From the NCBI RefSeq assembly GCF_002929705.1, contig NZ_PJIN01000007.1, positions 1 through 64,000 on the forward strand: a DNA stretch of 64,000 bases, in the 5' to 3' direction. How positions within the stretch are numbered: position 1 is the stretch's first letter; every line of letters starts with the position of its first letter. Source of the DNA: Arthrobacter sp. N199823. Lineage in GTDB: Bacteria > Actinomycetota > Actinomycetes > Actinomycetales > Micrococcaceae. The notes beneath the pieces are model-generated. The model worked only from the letters and a program-made list of their open reading frames with translations, was not told the origin of the DNA and searched no databases. This document shows, piece after piece, positions 17,452 to 25,050 of the stretch. A program made the translations under genes and the position numbers.

Positions 17452-18261
17452 ATGACGACCGAAACCGAAGCTAACTACGAGACCCGGTCGATTCGCGCCG
17501 TACGCGGCATGGAACCTCGCACGATCAAGAAGTGGGAGGACAACGGCTGGGAAATCGTGTCCCAGTCGCCAGGGAAGTTCCGCACAGAGATTACGCTTCG
17601 ACGCCCGAAGGCGAAGTCTCGTCGTCTGCTAAGGACCGTCGGCGCTGTCGTCTTTGCTACCGTCCTGACGGTCATCATCACTATCGGTGTGATCAGCGAG
17701 CGGAGCGCAACGCCCGATGTGGTTGAGTCTCCGGCATCAACTGCAACAGCTCCTGCGAGAACTAGCGAAGAAGGCTCCCCGACTCCGACACCCAGTGTGA
17801 ACGCGACCACCGACTGTTCTATGTTGGGGGCCTCGGCGGATTGCACGTTTGGGCAGACCGTGTCCTACACCACGCGCGAGGGAGCCGTTGCACTCGAAAT
17901 CACCGTGCTGGATCCCGTTGAGTTCACGCCGAGTGTCAGCGCGACCTTCTGGAATAGCCGAGCCCACGAGATGCCTCGGCTGCCCGTAAACATCTACTTT
18001 CCCGTGACAATCAAGAACGTCTCAGGCCAAGCTCGCGACAGTAGCTTCATCTTTACTCATGCAACGAATGCCACGGAGGGGGAAAGTGATGTCCTTTCTG
18101 TGAGCGACGACACCGTGAGCGATGGTTTGAGCTTTGACACGCTTGCACCTGGGGAGACTTACGAATTCAAGGATGGGTGGAGTATGTCGAACTTGGGTGG
18201 CGTCGAGTTCGAGATCAGTATCGACGGGCTGGCCGGCGGCAGGGTGACCTTTACGAAGTAG
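17452..18261 (+). CDS. Membrane-anchored protein with an extracytoplasmic Ig-like domain
   Basis: 269 residues. The cytosolic N-terminus (1-60) holds the motif RTIKKWEDNGWEIVSQSPGK, which resembles a short domain found before a single transmembrane helix in actinobacterial proteins. The helix spans about 64-84 (AVVFATVLTVIITIGVIS). A Ser/Thr/Pro-rich linker follows, then an extracytoplasmic domain (about 120-269) with two Cys (TDCSMLG, ADCTFG) that may form a disulfide and a beta-rich fold resembling DUF4352. Function unknown. Tandem 10-bp repeats precede the gene. Confidence 0.7.
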   Translation: MTTETEANYETRSIRAVRGMEPRTIKKWEDNGWEIVSQSPGKFRTEITLRRPKAKSRRLLRTVGAVVFATVLTVIITIGVISERSATPDVVESPASTATAPARTSEEGSPTPTPSVNATTDCSMLGASADCTFGQTVSYTTREGAVALEITVLDPVEFTPSVSATFWNSRAHEMPRLPVNIYFPVTIKNVSGQARDSSFIFTHATNATEGESDVLSVSDDTVSDGLSFDTLAPGETYEFKDGWSMSNLGGVEFEISIDGLAGGRVTFTK

Positions 18262-18406
18262 AAGATGCTGGCGCGACTGTCCGGTGAGCGTCCGCTATTG
18301 GGACTGCGCGAACCGCCATTTAGAGCTGCGATTTAACCGCCAAATAGAATTAACAGTCACAACCGACGATCAAGCAATAGCCGGATCTAACTGAAAGTTC
18401 CATGAT

Positions 18407-18814
18407 ATGCCGTCTGACATCGAACCCGCCCTCACCATTGGCGCCATACTCGGCGACTCAGATTCAAAGAACATGGCCTGGAGTCGGCAGATCAACGTGT
18501 TAAGCCAGAAAGTTCAGAATGCCCGGCAGGACATCGTCAGTCCCATTCGAGTCAATGTGGTGTTTCACGTTGACGGGAAACTTGTCCCGAATGAGTTTCT
18601 TGGCATAAGGACAGGCAGGTTCTCGAAGAAGCAATCAAAACTCATGATTCAGGCAGCAATCAGTCTTGACCCCGTTGAAGACATTCCAACGTACTTGCAC
18701 CGACTCCTTGAAGAGTCGATCGTTGCGGCGGAGATTTATGCCAGAAAAAGGAAGCTCGCAGACGATTTACCCGAGCTACTAGCACTTGTCAGAGGCCTAG
18801 ATCAGACCCCGTGA
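18407..18814 (+). CDS. Small hypothetical protein
   Basis: 135 residues, soluble, not recognised. The centre is beta-like (IRVNVVFHVDGKLVPNEFLG) and the C-terminus helical and acidic (LHRLLEESIVAAEIYARKRK). It has no Cys, no signal peptide and no nuclease motif. It follows the anchored protein after 145 bp and may be transcribed with it. Confidence 0.6.
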   Translation: MPSDIEPALTIGAILGDSDSKNMAWSRQINVLSQKVQNARQDIVSPIRVNVVFHVDGKLVPNEFLGIRTGRFSKKQSKLMIQAAISLDPVEDIPTYLHRLLEESIVAAEIYARKRKLADDLPELLALVRGLDQTP

Positions 18815-19127
18815 TGGATGACTGGCATTCCACAAGCTGAAGTTCACTGTCCCGGTCAAGGGTCCGCAATCGGGCAGCCTTCAGTCTCTGAAGAAGGGTA
18901 TTCAGAGGGCTTCGGTCATCCCTTTGGGCGACTTCGGAAGCTGACGGCACTCGCGCGATTCCTGCTAGCACGCGTGTCCCGGAACTTGCAACGAAGTTAG
19001 CGAGTCACGGAGATTCCGTTATATGCGAAGCTTGCACGTCTCGGCTGGATCCACTCCTAGGGGCTTTGCTCACCGGTGCGAGGCCCGGGCACGCCGGGCT
19101 TGCACGACCGTGGAAGGTGGTCAAGCC
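18815..19127. other. Gene-free stretch between convergent genes
   Basis: About 310 bp; no gene, repeat or clear terminator seen. Confidence 0.5.
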
Positions 19128-20189
19128 TTAGCCTCTGATCGCGGCCGCCACCGCCGTTGGCAGTGCCCGCAGCTGTTCGGACGTAAAGTCTCGGGCTGGG
19201 ATGTTCGGCCGCTTACCGAAGTCGGATTGCCGTACGAGGTCGACGGGGATCGGGATTCCGGGGATCGCCTCCACCCCTTGCGCGAGTGCCTCCCGTAGTT
19301 CGGGCTGCCGTCGATAGTCGGGGAACCTCACCTCGATTTTCGCCGAGACCTCCTTTGCGGAAGCGAAAGCATACAGGGCCACTGGCCACCTCACGCCGCG
19401 AGGCGAGGTGATCGAGCAGTTGAGGGACGGGGTCTGTCCTTTGCCGCCTACAATTTGGAACCCGGCGGACTGTAAGGCGCCCAAAAACTCTAGGATAAGC
19501 GGCGTCGCAGTCGGGTCATTTGCTTCGCACCAGGCCAGGAAGTCTTCCTCTCTCCAGGTCCGCACACTCGCGGCCGGCGATGCGGATTTGGCCTCGACGA
19601 GATCGGTACCGTACGCGGTGGGGATGAGGATCTCGACGTCCCCATCCTGAGCATGTGTGAATTCGACGACGATTACCCCGGTTGCGGGGACGGTTACGGC
19701 GTTGAGGAACTCGACGATCCGCTTGACGTCGTCGTTCAGATCATCGACGGCGAGGACAAGATTGAACCGGCCGGATGCGAGGTTCTCCTTCGCTGCAGTC
19801 CTAATCCGGCCATCTTGGTCATCCAGCTCCTCGAACGGGGAGACACGGCCGCCGTCGGCGCGCCGCCATACCCGCTCGAACTCGTCCACGTCCATGCGCC
19901 ACATCTTGGATGCGTAGTCGAGGACTTGCCCAATCACCTCGCGTCGCACCTGCGGATTCGCAGCCAGCTTGCATTCCACGAGGGTAAGGTTCCCCTGTGT
20001 GTCCAAGATGACGACGTCCGCTCGGCCGGCACCGGACTGGAATTCGCGGCACGCCACGGCCTGGTCGGAGACGCCGGGTACTAGGTTTGGGTGGTCGTGC
20101 AAGATCTGCTGTAGGGCGCTTTCATTCTCGTAGCCCGTGCCGGCGGGCTCACGCCAACCGCTTTCCGCGTCGCGGATCAGAATGCCCAT
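19128..20189 (-). CDS. PD-(D/E)XK nuclease-like protein (DUF91/NucS-type N-terminus)
   Basis: 353 residues. The N-terminal domain (about 20-110) has the pattern ENESALQQILHDHPNLVP, then GRADVVILD (Asp58), LTLVECKLA (Glu72, Lys74) and GQVLDYA (Gln87). These are the metal-binding and catalytic positions of the PD-(D/E)XK fold found in DUF91/NucS and similar endonucleases. The C-terminal 200 residues (WREEDFLAWCEAND onward) are not recognised and may recognise DNA or a partner. It stands alone in island II, convergent with 18407. A role in defence is inferred from fold and location. Confidence 0.78.
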   Translation of the reverse strand: MGILIRDAESGWREPAGTGYENESALQQILHDHPNLVPGVSDQAVACREFQSGAGRADVVILDTQGNLTLVECKLAANPQVRREVIGQVLDYASKMWRMDVDEFERVWRRADGGRVSPFEELDDQDGRIRTAAKENLASGRFNLVLAVDDLNDDVKRIVEFLNAVTVPATGVIVVEFTHAQDGDVEILIPTAYGTDLVEAKSASPAASVRTWREEDFLAWCEANDPTATPLILEFLGALQSAGFQIVGGKGQTPSLNCSITSPRGVRWPVALYAFASAKEVSAKIEVRFPDYRRQPELREALAQGVEAIPGIPIPVDLVRQSDFGKRPNIPARDFTSEQLRALPTAVAAAIRG

Positions 20190-20474
20190 GTAGTGGCCTC
20201 AATTCCCTTGGGGGAAGAGTAGCAGGGATCGTCAGTGCCGTGTGGCGGAGTTCTATGGGCGGTTCATTCGGTCGCAGTCTTTTGGTGTCCGGTGAAGGTT
20301 CCTGTTAGTGACGATTTGGCGTGCTTCGCATAACAACCTGAGAAAGATAATGGCCGCGTTGTCTCTAGTGAATGGAGGGCGATTTTCAGCTCAAAGACTG
20401 AACTATTTGGCTTTGAGGTTGAGATCGCCAAGTTCGGGGTTTGTGCCGTGTTTGGCGTGGGTAGGGTTGCAGAC

Positions 20475-21851
20475 ATGGAATCAGTTTTGAAGTTTACGAA
20501 GCGTTGGGGCGCCCCTCTTGTGGCGGTCGTTTTCTTTTCCCTGTGGTGTGTGGGTGAAGCCGGCCGCATGGGGGACTCGTTCATGGTCTGGCCCGGGGGG
20601 TGGCCACTGGTTTTGATGATTCTAGCCATTGCAACGGCCATGTGGATGCCATATCTGTCTCTAAGCTTCACGGTGGTACTACTTATCGGGCAGCTGACGC
20701 ACATCGTTCCGGCGATGGAGTCAAACCATTGGGCCATCTATGTTGGCTCCTTTATTGCTCTTTCCTTTATCTTTTGGGGGGCCTCGAGACGAGTTAGGTG
20801 GATCGCTGCCGGAATCAACGTGTTAGCCGCTGCCGTTATGGCTTTCTTGATCCTCTCGTGGCGGTACGGTGACGGCGTCGGCTGGTATCTGCCTTTGAAC
20901 TATGGTGACCGGCCGATGCTTCAGGAATATGGACTGCAGTTGTTTGCGCTCCTATTGCTTATAGGCGTATGTTGCGGACTTGTAGGCGTTTTGTTAGCGC
21001 AGTACGAGGAGCGAGGCAATCTGTTCCGCGCGAAGGAACTGGCCCAACGCAGCCTCATGGAGACTGAAATTGCCTTGGTCGTGGAGCAGGAACGAACACG
21101 TATCTCCAGAGATCTGCACGATGTGTTGGCCCATTCATTAGCGGTCATCGCGGCTCAGGCTGACGGGACACGCTATCTGAGCAAGGATCAGCCTAAATCA
21201 GTCGTTAACGCGCTAGAGACGATCGCTAGCGCAGCCCGACGCGCATTAATCGATGCTCAACGCGTTATTGAGGGAGTCGGTGGCGACGGAATGGTCGCAC
21301 CACAGCCGCAGTTGAATGACATCCCGGCCTTGGTTGAAGGCATGCAACGTGGCAGCTTGAAGATCAATTCAAGCGAGTCTGGGACAGCTGTGGAACTCTC
21401 AACCGGGCAGGAAATGGCCGTTTTCCGTATCGTGCAGGAGTGTCTGACCAACGCACTCAAGCATGGCGGTCGAGGTACTGATGTCAGGCTGCATTTTGAC
21501 TGGTCGGGCCCCGGCCTGACCGTACATGTCGCCTCAGCCATGGCGGTGGCCGAAACTGACATCCTTGAGGTTTCCACCACGTCCCGTATTGGACGTGGCC
21601 TTCCAGGGATGCGAGAGCGCGCACACGCAGCAGGCGGTTGGATGACGGCTGGCCCTGATGGCGAACACTTCCGTGTGGCTGCTTTCGTCCCCTACGGAAT
21701 CCGGGCAAACGGTGTGGATGGAGACGACGCCCTGGCAGCGAATTGGAACCCCGTTGCCGCAATGGCCGGCGTTGGGCGAGGCCCAACATTGACCGTTGAG
21801 GGGCATCAGGACGAGGCCGCAATTGAAGGAACGACGGTCTCCCGTGGGTGA
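20475..21851 (+). CDS. NarL-type sensor histidine kinase (HisKA_3)
   Basis: About 458 residues. Five or six transmembrane helices fill residues 10-180. The dimerisation H-box RTRISRDLHDVLAHSLAVIA is the HisKA_3 signature. The ATPase domain contains FRIVQECLTNALKHG (N-box) and RIGRGLPGMRERA (G-box). The C-terminal tail of about 50 residues after the ATPase is not typical. I prefer ATG 20475 (MESVLKFTKRW) to the upstream in-frame start at 20448. Its stop overlaps the response regulator by 8 bp. The signal is unknown; actinobacterial relatives often control drug exporters or envelope genes, but none is adjacent here. Confidence 0.88.
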   Translation: MESVLKFTKRWGAPLVAVVFFSLWCVGEAGRMGDSFMVWPGGWPLVLMILAIATAMWMPYLSLSFTVVLLIGQLTHIVPAMESNHWAIYVGSFIALSFIFWGASRRVRWIAAGINVLAAAVMAFLILSWRYGDGVGWYLPLNYGDRPMLQEYGLQLFALLLLIGVCCGLVGVLLAQYEERGNLFRAKELAQRSLMETEIALVVEQERTRISRDLHDVLAHSLAVIAAQADGTRYLSKDQPKSVVNALETIASAARRALIDAQRVIEGVGGDGMVAPQPQLNDIPALVEGMQRGSLKINSSESGTAVELSTGQEMAVFRIVQECLTNALKHGGRGTDVRLHFDWSGPGLTVHVASAMAVAETDILEVSTTSRIGRGLPGMRERAHAAGGWMTAGPDGEHFRVAAFVPYGIRANGVDGDDALAANWNPVAAMAGVGRGPTLTVEGHQDEAAIEGTTVSRG

Positions 21852-22542
21852 AACAGATTCTCGCATCTCTGTAGCCATGGTGGATGACCAGCCGATGTTC
21901 CGGGCAGGAATACGCATGCTCATCGACAGCCAAGAGGATATGTCGTTCTCTGGCGAGGCTGGTAACGGCGAACAAGCCGTTGCCTTGGCCGCTGCAAAGC
22001 GTCCTGACGTGATGTTAATGGACTTGCGGATGCCTGTCATGGACGGAGTAGCCGCGATCAGGAAGATCCTTCAAGACGCCGACGCGGTCGGTCTCGAAAA
22101 ACCCAAGATCATCGCCCTGACCACCTTCAACCGGGATCAAGCCGTAGTTGATGCTGTTCAAGCTGGGGCCAGCGGATACCTACTCAAGAGCGCCGAACCG
22201 GAATTCCTCCTGGCCGCCATTCGAACGGTATACACAGGATATTCCGTCATTGCCCCCGGATCGATCCATACACTTTTTGAGCATGCTGCCCGAAGCTACC
22301 CCGATCTAGGCCCGGACCTCTCCGTTCTCAGTGTCCTCTCAGTCAGGGAGAGAGATATTTTTGTACTCGCAGCCAAAGGATTGAGCAACGGCGAAATGGC
22401 GGAAAGCTTGTTTGTCTCTGAAGCCACCATCAAGACCCATCTACGCAGTGTCCTGAACAAACTGGAGCTCCGCACACGAATTCAATTAGTCGCCTTTGCC
22501 TATGAACGTCACCTCTTGGGCAGCTCAACAGGCCAAGCCTAA
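21844..22542 (+). CDS. NarL/FixJ-family response regulator
   Basis: 232 residues. The receiver domain has VDDQP, the phospho-acceptor Asp in DVMLMDLRMPVMDG, and Lys in YLLKSAEPEFL. The LuxR-type helix-turn-helix is at about 165-225 (LSVRERDIFVLAAKGLSNGE, ATIKTHLRSVLNKL). I chose GTG 21844, which overlaps the kinase stop by 8 bp and has GAAGGA 13 bp upstream. The longer frame from 21796 would lie inside the kinase gene. No obvious target gene follows; the next 1 kb is the island junction. Confidence 0.88.
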   Translation: MGETDSRISVAMVDDQPMFRAGIRMLIDSQEDMSFSGEAGNGEQAVALAAAKRPDVMLMDLRMPVMDGVAAIRKILQDADAVGLEKPKIIALTTFNRDQAVVDAVQAGASGYLLKSAEPEFLLAAIRTVYTGYSVIAPGSIHTLFEHAARSYPDLGPDLSVLSVLSVRERDIFVLAAKGLSNGEMAESLFVSEATIKTHLRSVLNKLELRTRIQLVAFAYERHLLGSSTGQA

Positions 22543-22958
22543 ATGCAACAATAACCGCCCCTTGAGAAGGCCCACACCGATCGGTCCCCACAACACGCAT
22601 TACCCGTGCCGCAGCCTCCCCGGCGTGATCACCACGGAAGAAGTGAACCGTCCCGCCAAGGTCCTCTTGGGGGCGAGTTGACAGTCTGGCTGAACGTAAG
22701 TCTATTGCGTTGGAATGCACCCGCCGCAGCCCATCGTTGGGATGGTGGTTCACGGCAATATTGCCGAATTGTTAGAGCTGGAAGATTGAATCTGCTACGC
22801 CGGGATGCTTGCAGTCTCGAGGGAAGTTCTTGGCTAAACGACGATCGTCATTGCCGGGAGCAGGACGAACGGAGGGCCAATAGTTGGCAGCGACGGCTTC
22901 AAACCACCAGGGTATGAAGGAACCGCGGATTTCCGCCACTTTTATGCGCGCGGATTGT

Positions 22959-23048
22959 GAAACGTGACCTCAGGTGGAGTCGAAATAGACCCCGAAAATG
23001 TCAAAAACGTGACCAACTTTTCGTTCAATAACGTGAGTAGAACGTGAT
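22959..23048. repeat. Four CGTG-type arm motifs at the right end of island II
   Basis: GAAACGTGAC (22959), AAAAACGTGAC (23003), AATAACGTGAG (23027) and TAGAACGTGAT (23038). Spacings match the cluster at 14079-14169 within 1 bp. Confidence 0.6.
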
Positions 23049-23106
23049 CTGGCACCTCGGCGCACCCGGCCAAAAGAGTAAAACCGCAGGTCAGAGGCCC
23101 TTTTTG

Positions 23107-23141
23107 TGCCCCGGACTGGAATCGAACCAGCGACCAAGAGA
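23107..23141 (-). repeat. tRNA-Arg 3'-end remnant (att site 3)
   Basis: Minus strand: TCTCTTGG, T arm with loop TTCGATT, acceptor strand CCGGGGCA, no CCA and no 5' half. The sequence to its right differs from the other copies, as expected where a different element begins. Confidence 0.75.
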
Positions 23142-23257
23142 ATCTAGCTATCTGGATTCTGCTAGGTGCGGTTACTTGCCATAATCTGCGTGTTTCCGGG
23201 GCTGCTGGTTGTTTCCGAAGACTGTGGCATGTCGTGCATTGCCGTAGTTATTGGTTG

Positions 23258-23279
23258 AAAAGGGGGAGTAAAAGGGGAG
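23258..23279. repeat. Pair of GGGG-type arm motifs at the left end of island III
   Basis: AAAAGGGGGAG then TAAAAGGGGAG, 11 bp apart. They occupy the same position as the CGTG pairs of islands I and II, with the flanking TTGAAAA...AGTAAAA bases unchanged. Confidence 0.6.
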
Positions 23280-23574
23280 TGCTTCTCCGTGAGCCAGCGG
23301 CGCTGTCCGGGTACGGGTTCAATTTCTGGGCAGAGTGGGCCACGTCTGTGGTGCCGATCGAGTGGAGGTCGCTGTCCATGGTGACTATTTTACGCCCGTG
23401 GCCTGATCGATTGTCGGTGCTGAGGTTGTGTACCTGGAGCGAACATGATCAACAAAGCTAGCCACAGGAAATTTCGAGTGATCAGGTGAGCTAAATATCA
23501 TGACTTCCATGGAAGAACGTCAGGCTGATTTGCTAGGAGCTGAAACAAGAGTTACAGGGCGAAGGAAAGAATAA

Positions 23575-24744
23575 TCATTGTGGATTGAGAGCTTGTCGAA
23601 CTCGTTCTATGTCGTGGGCTTCGTATCCGAGGGGATATGCAGGGGGTGTGTCTTCGTCTTCAAGTTCGATCAACCAGAAGTGCTCGAGCAGCCCTTTGCA
23701 GTGGTCCGGTTCACGTCCGATGGGGTCTTTTTTTGCCGCCGCAAGGAACGAGCTTAATTCAACGCCCTCGGGAAAGTTATCTAGCCAACGCGATGCAATC
23801 GAATAATTTAGCTTGCTGTCCATTTCGATGGTGGTTTGGAGCTGTATGGCTTCTAGAGGTGGTTCCTTGTCCAACGGCGAGAATCTCGCATATTCAATGA
23901 GGTAATTTATGTGTTCTCTGCGAATATCCCAGTCGAAGAACTTCTTAACCCATTTGCTGGCGGTGAGGAGGCGCAGCGATTCAATGTCATCGATTTCCTC
24001 GTAAAGCTCAATGAGTCCCTGGCATCCGGCTTCAACGGCTGGCACGGGGATGAGCTCCGGCTTGTCGTAGATTCCCATACGAGTTCTACCAGCCCTCGCG
24101 TCGTCAAGAATCTCCAGGAGCTTATCGGTACCCAATCGTTGGGCTCCAATCGTGTGCAGGAATCCCGCGTACTCCCCGACGATGCAGGCCAAGGTACGGC
24201 TGTCGCTTTCGAGGCCGGTGGTGTTCTCGAGTTCAGCGGCCAGAGCGTCGACTTCGCTCCGGCGCTGTTCCATTTTTGTCATGGCCGGCAGAGCCTTCTC
24301 GCGTAGCTTTTTTAAGCGTACGTCCTCAACACTCAACGTCCGCTTACGGCCTCCAAGCGTCACAAGAAGACGGGCGTGGACATTATGGGGTCGCACATCT
24401 CCATAGATGTCAAAGCTAAACAGAGCAACTCCAGCTCGTTCCCCGAATTCTTCAGCTTGACGAGTGAAACCTGACAGGGAAAGGAAGAGCACGGCTACGT
24501 TTCCATGCCCCGCACCGAGTGCGGACTGAACTGTGGGACCCCCAACTGGGACCGCCGTATGTTTCACCTGGGCGACTCCGCGATCGGAGACAACGTCGAT
24601 GCCTTGGTCATTGCCAGAACCTGTGGTTCTGGCGTCCTGCATTCCAAGATATGTGCGCATGTACCATGCTGCTAGATCCTCCGCATCGCTCCAATCAGCA
24701 AGCAGGATCTCCTGATTATGGCGAGAACGAAACGGCGTATTCAT
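23575..24744 (-). CDS. Mrr-like restriction endonuclease domain protein
   Basis: About 389 residues. The N-terminal domain (about 10-140) shows the Mrr_cat pattern: YLGMQDARTTGSGNDQGIDV with the catalytic Asp50, then VAQVKHT (Gln59, Lys61). It is a PD-(D/E)XK variant that cleaves DNA, in the Mrr family often modified DNA. The remaining 250 residues are helical, with a VVRLKKLREKALPAM-like coiled region, and are not recognised. I chose ATG 24744 (MNTPFRSRHNQ), since the fold begins there; an in-frame start at 24867 is possible. It is divergent from the RloC-like gene with about 300 bp between, so the two may share a control region. Confidence 0.75.
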   Translation of the reverse strand: MNTPFRSRHNQEILLADWSDAEDLAAWYMRTYLGMQDARTTGSGNDQGIDVVSDRGVAQVKHTAVPVGGPTVQSALGAGHGNVAVLFLSLSGFTRQAEEFGERAGVALFSFDIYGDVRPHNVHARLLVTLGGRKRTLSVEDVRLKKLREKALPAMTKMEQRRSEVDALAAELENTTGLESDSRTLACIVGEYAGFLHTIGAQRLGTDKLLEILDDARAGRTRMGIYDKPELIPVPAVEAGCQGLIELYEEIDDIESLRLLTASKWVKKFFDWDIRREHINYLIEYARFSPLDKEPPLEAIQLQTTIEMDSKLNYSIASRWLDNFPEGVELSSFLAAAKKDPIGREPDHCKGLLEHFWLIELEDEDTPPAYPLGYEAHDIERVRQALNPQ

Positions 24745-25050
24745 ATTGGAACCATAGCTTCTCCTGGCGCCCGGACCGGTCAGCCACGCTGCGTACGTCG
24801 CGCTACCTGTAGCTGCTGCGATTTTTGGCGTGTTACTGGTCAGTATGATCCCCAGTGAACGGTTCATGGGTGTGATGCGGGAGCAGACCCCGAGGCCGCC
24901 AGGGCAGGCCAGTATTCTTCTTTCAGTAGGCCCACGATGGCCTGCTGCTTAGCGCTGATATGTCCGATTCACAACTGACGAAACACACGTCTCTTGCCAT
25001 TGCTATTCATGGGTAGCATGAGGAATACGAAACTATCTGGGGGCATCACC

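Larger units (their letters stand above)
14263..23141. mobile_element. Island II: Abi, nuclease and two-component cargo without an integrase
   Basis: Bounded by tRNA remnants at 14228-14262 and 23107-23141, with CGTG-type arms at both ends (14380-14401 and 22959-23048). It carries an Abi_2 protein, three unknown proteins, a PD-(D/E)XK nuclease and a NarL-type two-component pair. There is no recombinase. The end structure equals that of island I, so both probably used the same integrase family. Confidence 0.6.
22543..23574. other. Gene-free junction between islands II and III
   Basis: About 1 kb. It holds four CGTG arm motifs (22959-23048), the tRNA remnant (23107-23141) and a GGGG arm pair (23258-23279). 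22920-23105 is a near copy of 14040-14225. No gene seen. Confidence 0.6.

Noticed and set aside
20208-20222. A fifth copy of the GGGGGAAG element near the DUF91-type nuclease gene
   Set aside because: It is on the strand opposite to the nuclease gene, so it does not precede a start codon the way the four island III copies do.
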